Position numbers and translations under genes: made by a program. From NCBI RefSeq assembly GCF_003434305.1, contig NZ_QKKX01000002.1, positions 62,001 to 126,000 of the forward strand: DNA of 64,000 bases, written 5' to 3'. How positions within the stretch are numbered: position 1 is the first letter of the stretch; each line of letters begins with the position of its first letter. Source of the stretch: Micromonospora sp. MW-13 (GTDB lineage: Bacteria > Actinomycetota > Actinomycetes > Mycobacteriales > Micromonosporaceae). Shown in pieces: positions 63,347 through 64,000 of this stretch. The notes beneath the pieces were generated by a model, which saw only the letters and a list, made by a program, of their open reading frames with translations, was not told the origin of the DNA and searched no databases.

Positions 63347-63494
63347 GCTCATGCTCCTGCTGTCCGGCGGTCAGTGCACGTACGTCGCCCGCCGACCAGC
63401 GGCACGACCCTCTGACGGTACCCGGTTGCGCCGGACCCGGGAGCAACCGCTATCCTTGGCTCCGCTGCCGCGCACGGCGTGGTGGTGATGCCCT

Positions 63495-63578
63495 GGCGGG
63501 TTGCCCGAGCGGCCAATGGGAGCGGACTGTAAATCCGTCGCGAAAGCTTCAGAGGTTCGAATCCTCTACCCGCCACCA
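63495..63578 (+). tRNA. tRNA-Tyr (GTA)
   Basis: The cloverleaf is complete: acceptor stem 63495-63501 with 63568-63574, anticodon GTA at 63529-63531, a long variable arm as expected for bacterial tRNA-Tyr, a GGTTCGAATCC T-arm and an encoded CCA (63576-63578). Confidence 0.97.
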
Positions 63579-63588
63579 GGTGCAGATG

Positions 63589-63628
63589 CGGCCCCTGACC
63601 AGCAGAGATGCTGATCGGGGGCCGTTTT
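63589..63628 (+). terminator. Intrinsic terminator of the tRNA-Tyr gene
   Basis: Arms of 16 bases (63589-63604 and 63609-63624, 14 matches) enclose a GAGA tetraloop and are followed by TTTT, one of the few classical terminators with a T-tract here. Confidence 0.9.
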
Positions 63629-64000
63629 CGTTGATCTAGCGGAGTCCGGCTGAGTCCAGTCGTTGACGACTGGTTGTGGGCAGATGGTGGGCAGGTCGAT
63701 CTTGCCTCTGAGTGCTCCTCTGTGGCTGCGCCTGTTGGTGTTGGCAGCGCGGGCCGGGCTGGCGCGGGCCGTGCTCGTAGGGGCCGGCTGAGGGCTCCGC
63801 GCTGGCGTGTCGCTGGCTACGGGAGGCAGGCCGGGGGCAAGCCAGTCCCGGGGTTGGACTGGCGCGGCAGCCGGAAGCCTCGACCCTCGATCAGGTCGAC
63901 CCGTTCGGCTTCCGTACCGCCTGGCCGTGGTCGTGCCGGTTCGGTCATCGGTGGGGGCGGTTGTCCGGCGGCAGTCGGTGGCTCTCCGCCCCGGCGCCGG
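63629..64000. other. Unassigned DNA after tRNA-Tyr
   Basis: No open frame with coding signature or known RNA is visible in the last 372 bases. The region is less regular in composition than the genes upstream. A short inverted pair (CCAGTCGTTGACGACTGG, 63656-63673) is present. Confidence 0.4.

Overview
The window is chromosomal DNA from a very G+C-rich actinobacterium, most likely a member of the Micromonosporaceae (Micromonospora-like). The evidence is third codon positions that are almost always G or C, frequent GTG starts, many four-base ATGA/GTGA gene overlaps, leaderless genes (a TANNNT-like -10 box ending 5-8 bases before the start codon), an LPxTG-anchored surface protein, and a block whose order (rhlE-like helicase, DUF3107, TetR, DUF3152, moeZ) matches what I recall of the mycobacterial Rv3211-Rv3206c region. 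The genus is an inference from sequence style, not from a search.

Layout. 1-2581: the end of an unidentified gene and a membrane M28 peptidase, converging on a hairpin. 2809-7052: a signalling operon (REC-PP2C phosphatase, CHASE3 histidine kinase, Rcp-type response regulator, inositol-monophosphatase-like enzyme). 7245-14637: a secreted coiled-coil protein with an M15-like His/Asp motif, a fused membrane/spermidine-synthase-like protein, a Ser/Thr kinase with a CBM2-like sensor, a TrkH/TrkA potassium system and a wrecked glycerophosphodiesterase gene. 15374-20077: a complete five-gene branched-chain-amino-acid-type ABC transporter, followed by a RecQ helicase with a C-terminal phosphoribosyltransferase-like domain. 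22425-25861: a His-rich membrane protein, an XRE regulator, a small membrane protein and a METTL25-like methyltransferase. 25993-36943: the mycobacterial-synteny block, including a 987-residue disordered protein, an alpha/beta hydrolase and two tandem DUF3152 proteases. 37071-43715: a prenyltransferase-repeat protein, proA, proB, an alkyltransferase-like protein, a sugar-type MFS symporter and a sphingosine-phosphate-lyase-like enzyme. 43758-44150 holds frameshifted gene remains.

44282-58538 is an incomplete respiratory complex I cluster: nuoB, nuoC, nuoH, nuoI, nuoJ, nuoK, nuoL, nuoM and nuoN are present, but nuoA, nuoD, nuoE, nuoF and nuoG are not. DUF2252, glucose-dehydrogenase-like, glutathionyl-hydroquinone-reductase-like, SnoaL-like and Uma2 genes are interspersed. 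htpX and an MFS exporter follow. The window ends with an LPxTG surface protein, YajQ and tRNA-Tyr(GTA) with a clear terminator.

The most unusual structure lies between nuoM and nuoN. A 59-bp tandem repeat there encodes a chain of four tiny ORFs, each overlapping the next by GTGA or ATGA, so that every stop codon from nuoM to nuoN is overlapped by a start codon. A related 27-codon leaderless mini-ORF is coupled in the same way to nuoI. These look like termination-reinitiation relays made from dispersed repeats. I found no CRISPR array and no intact insertion sequence or prophage.
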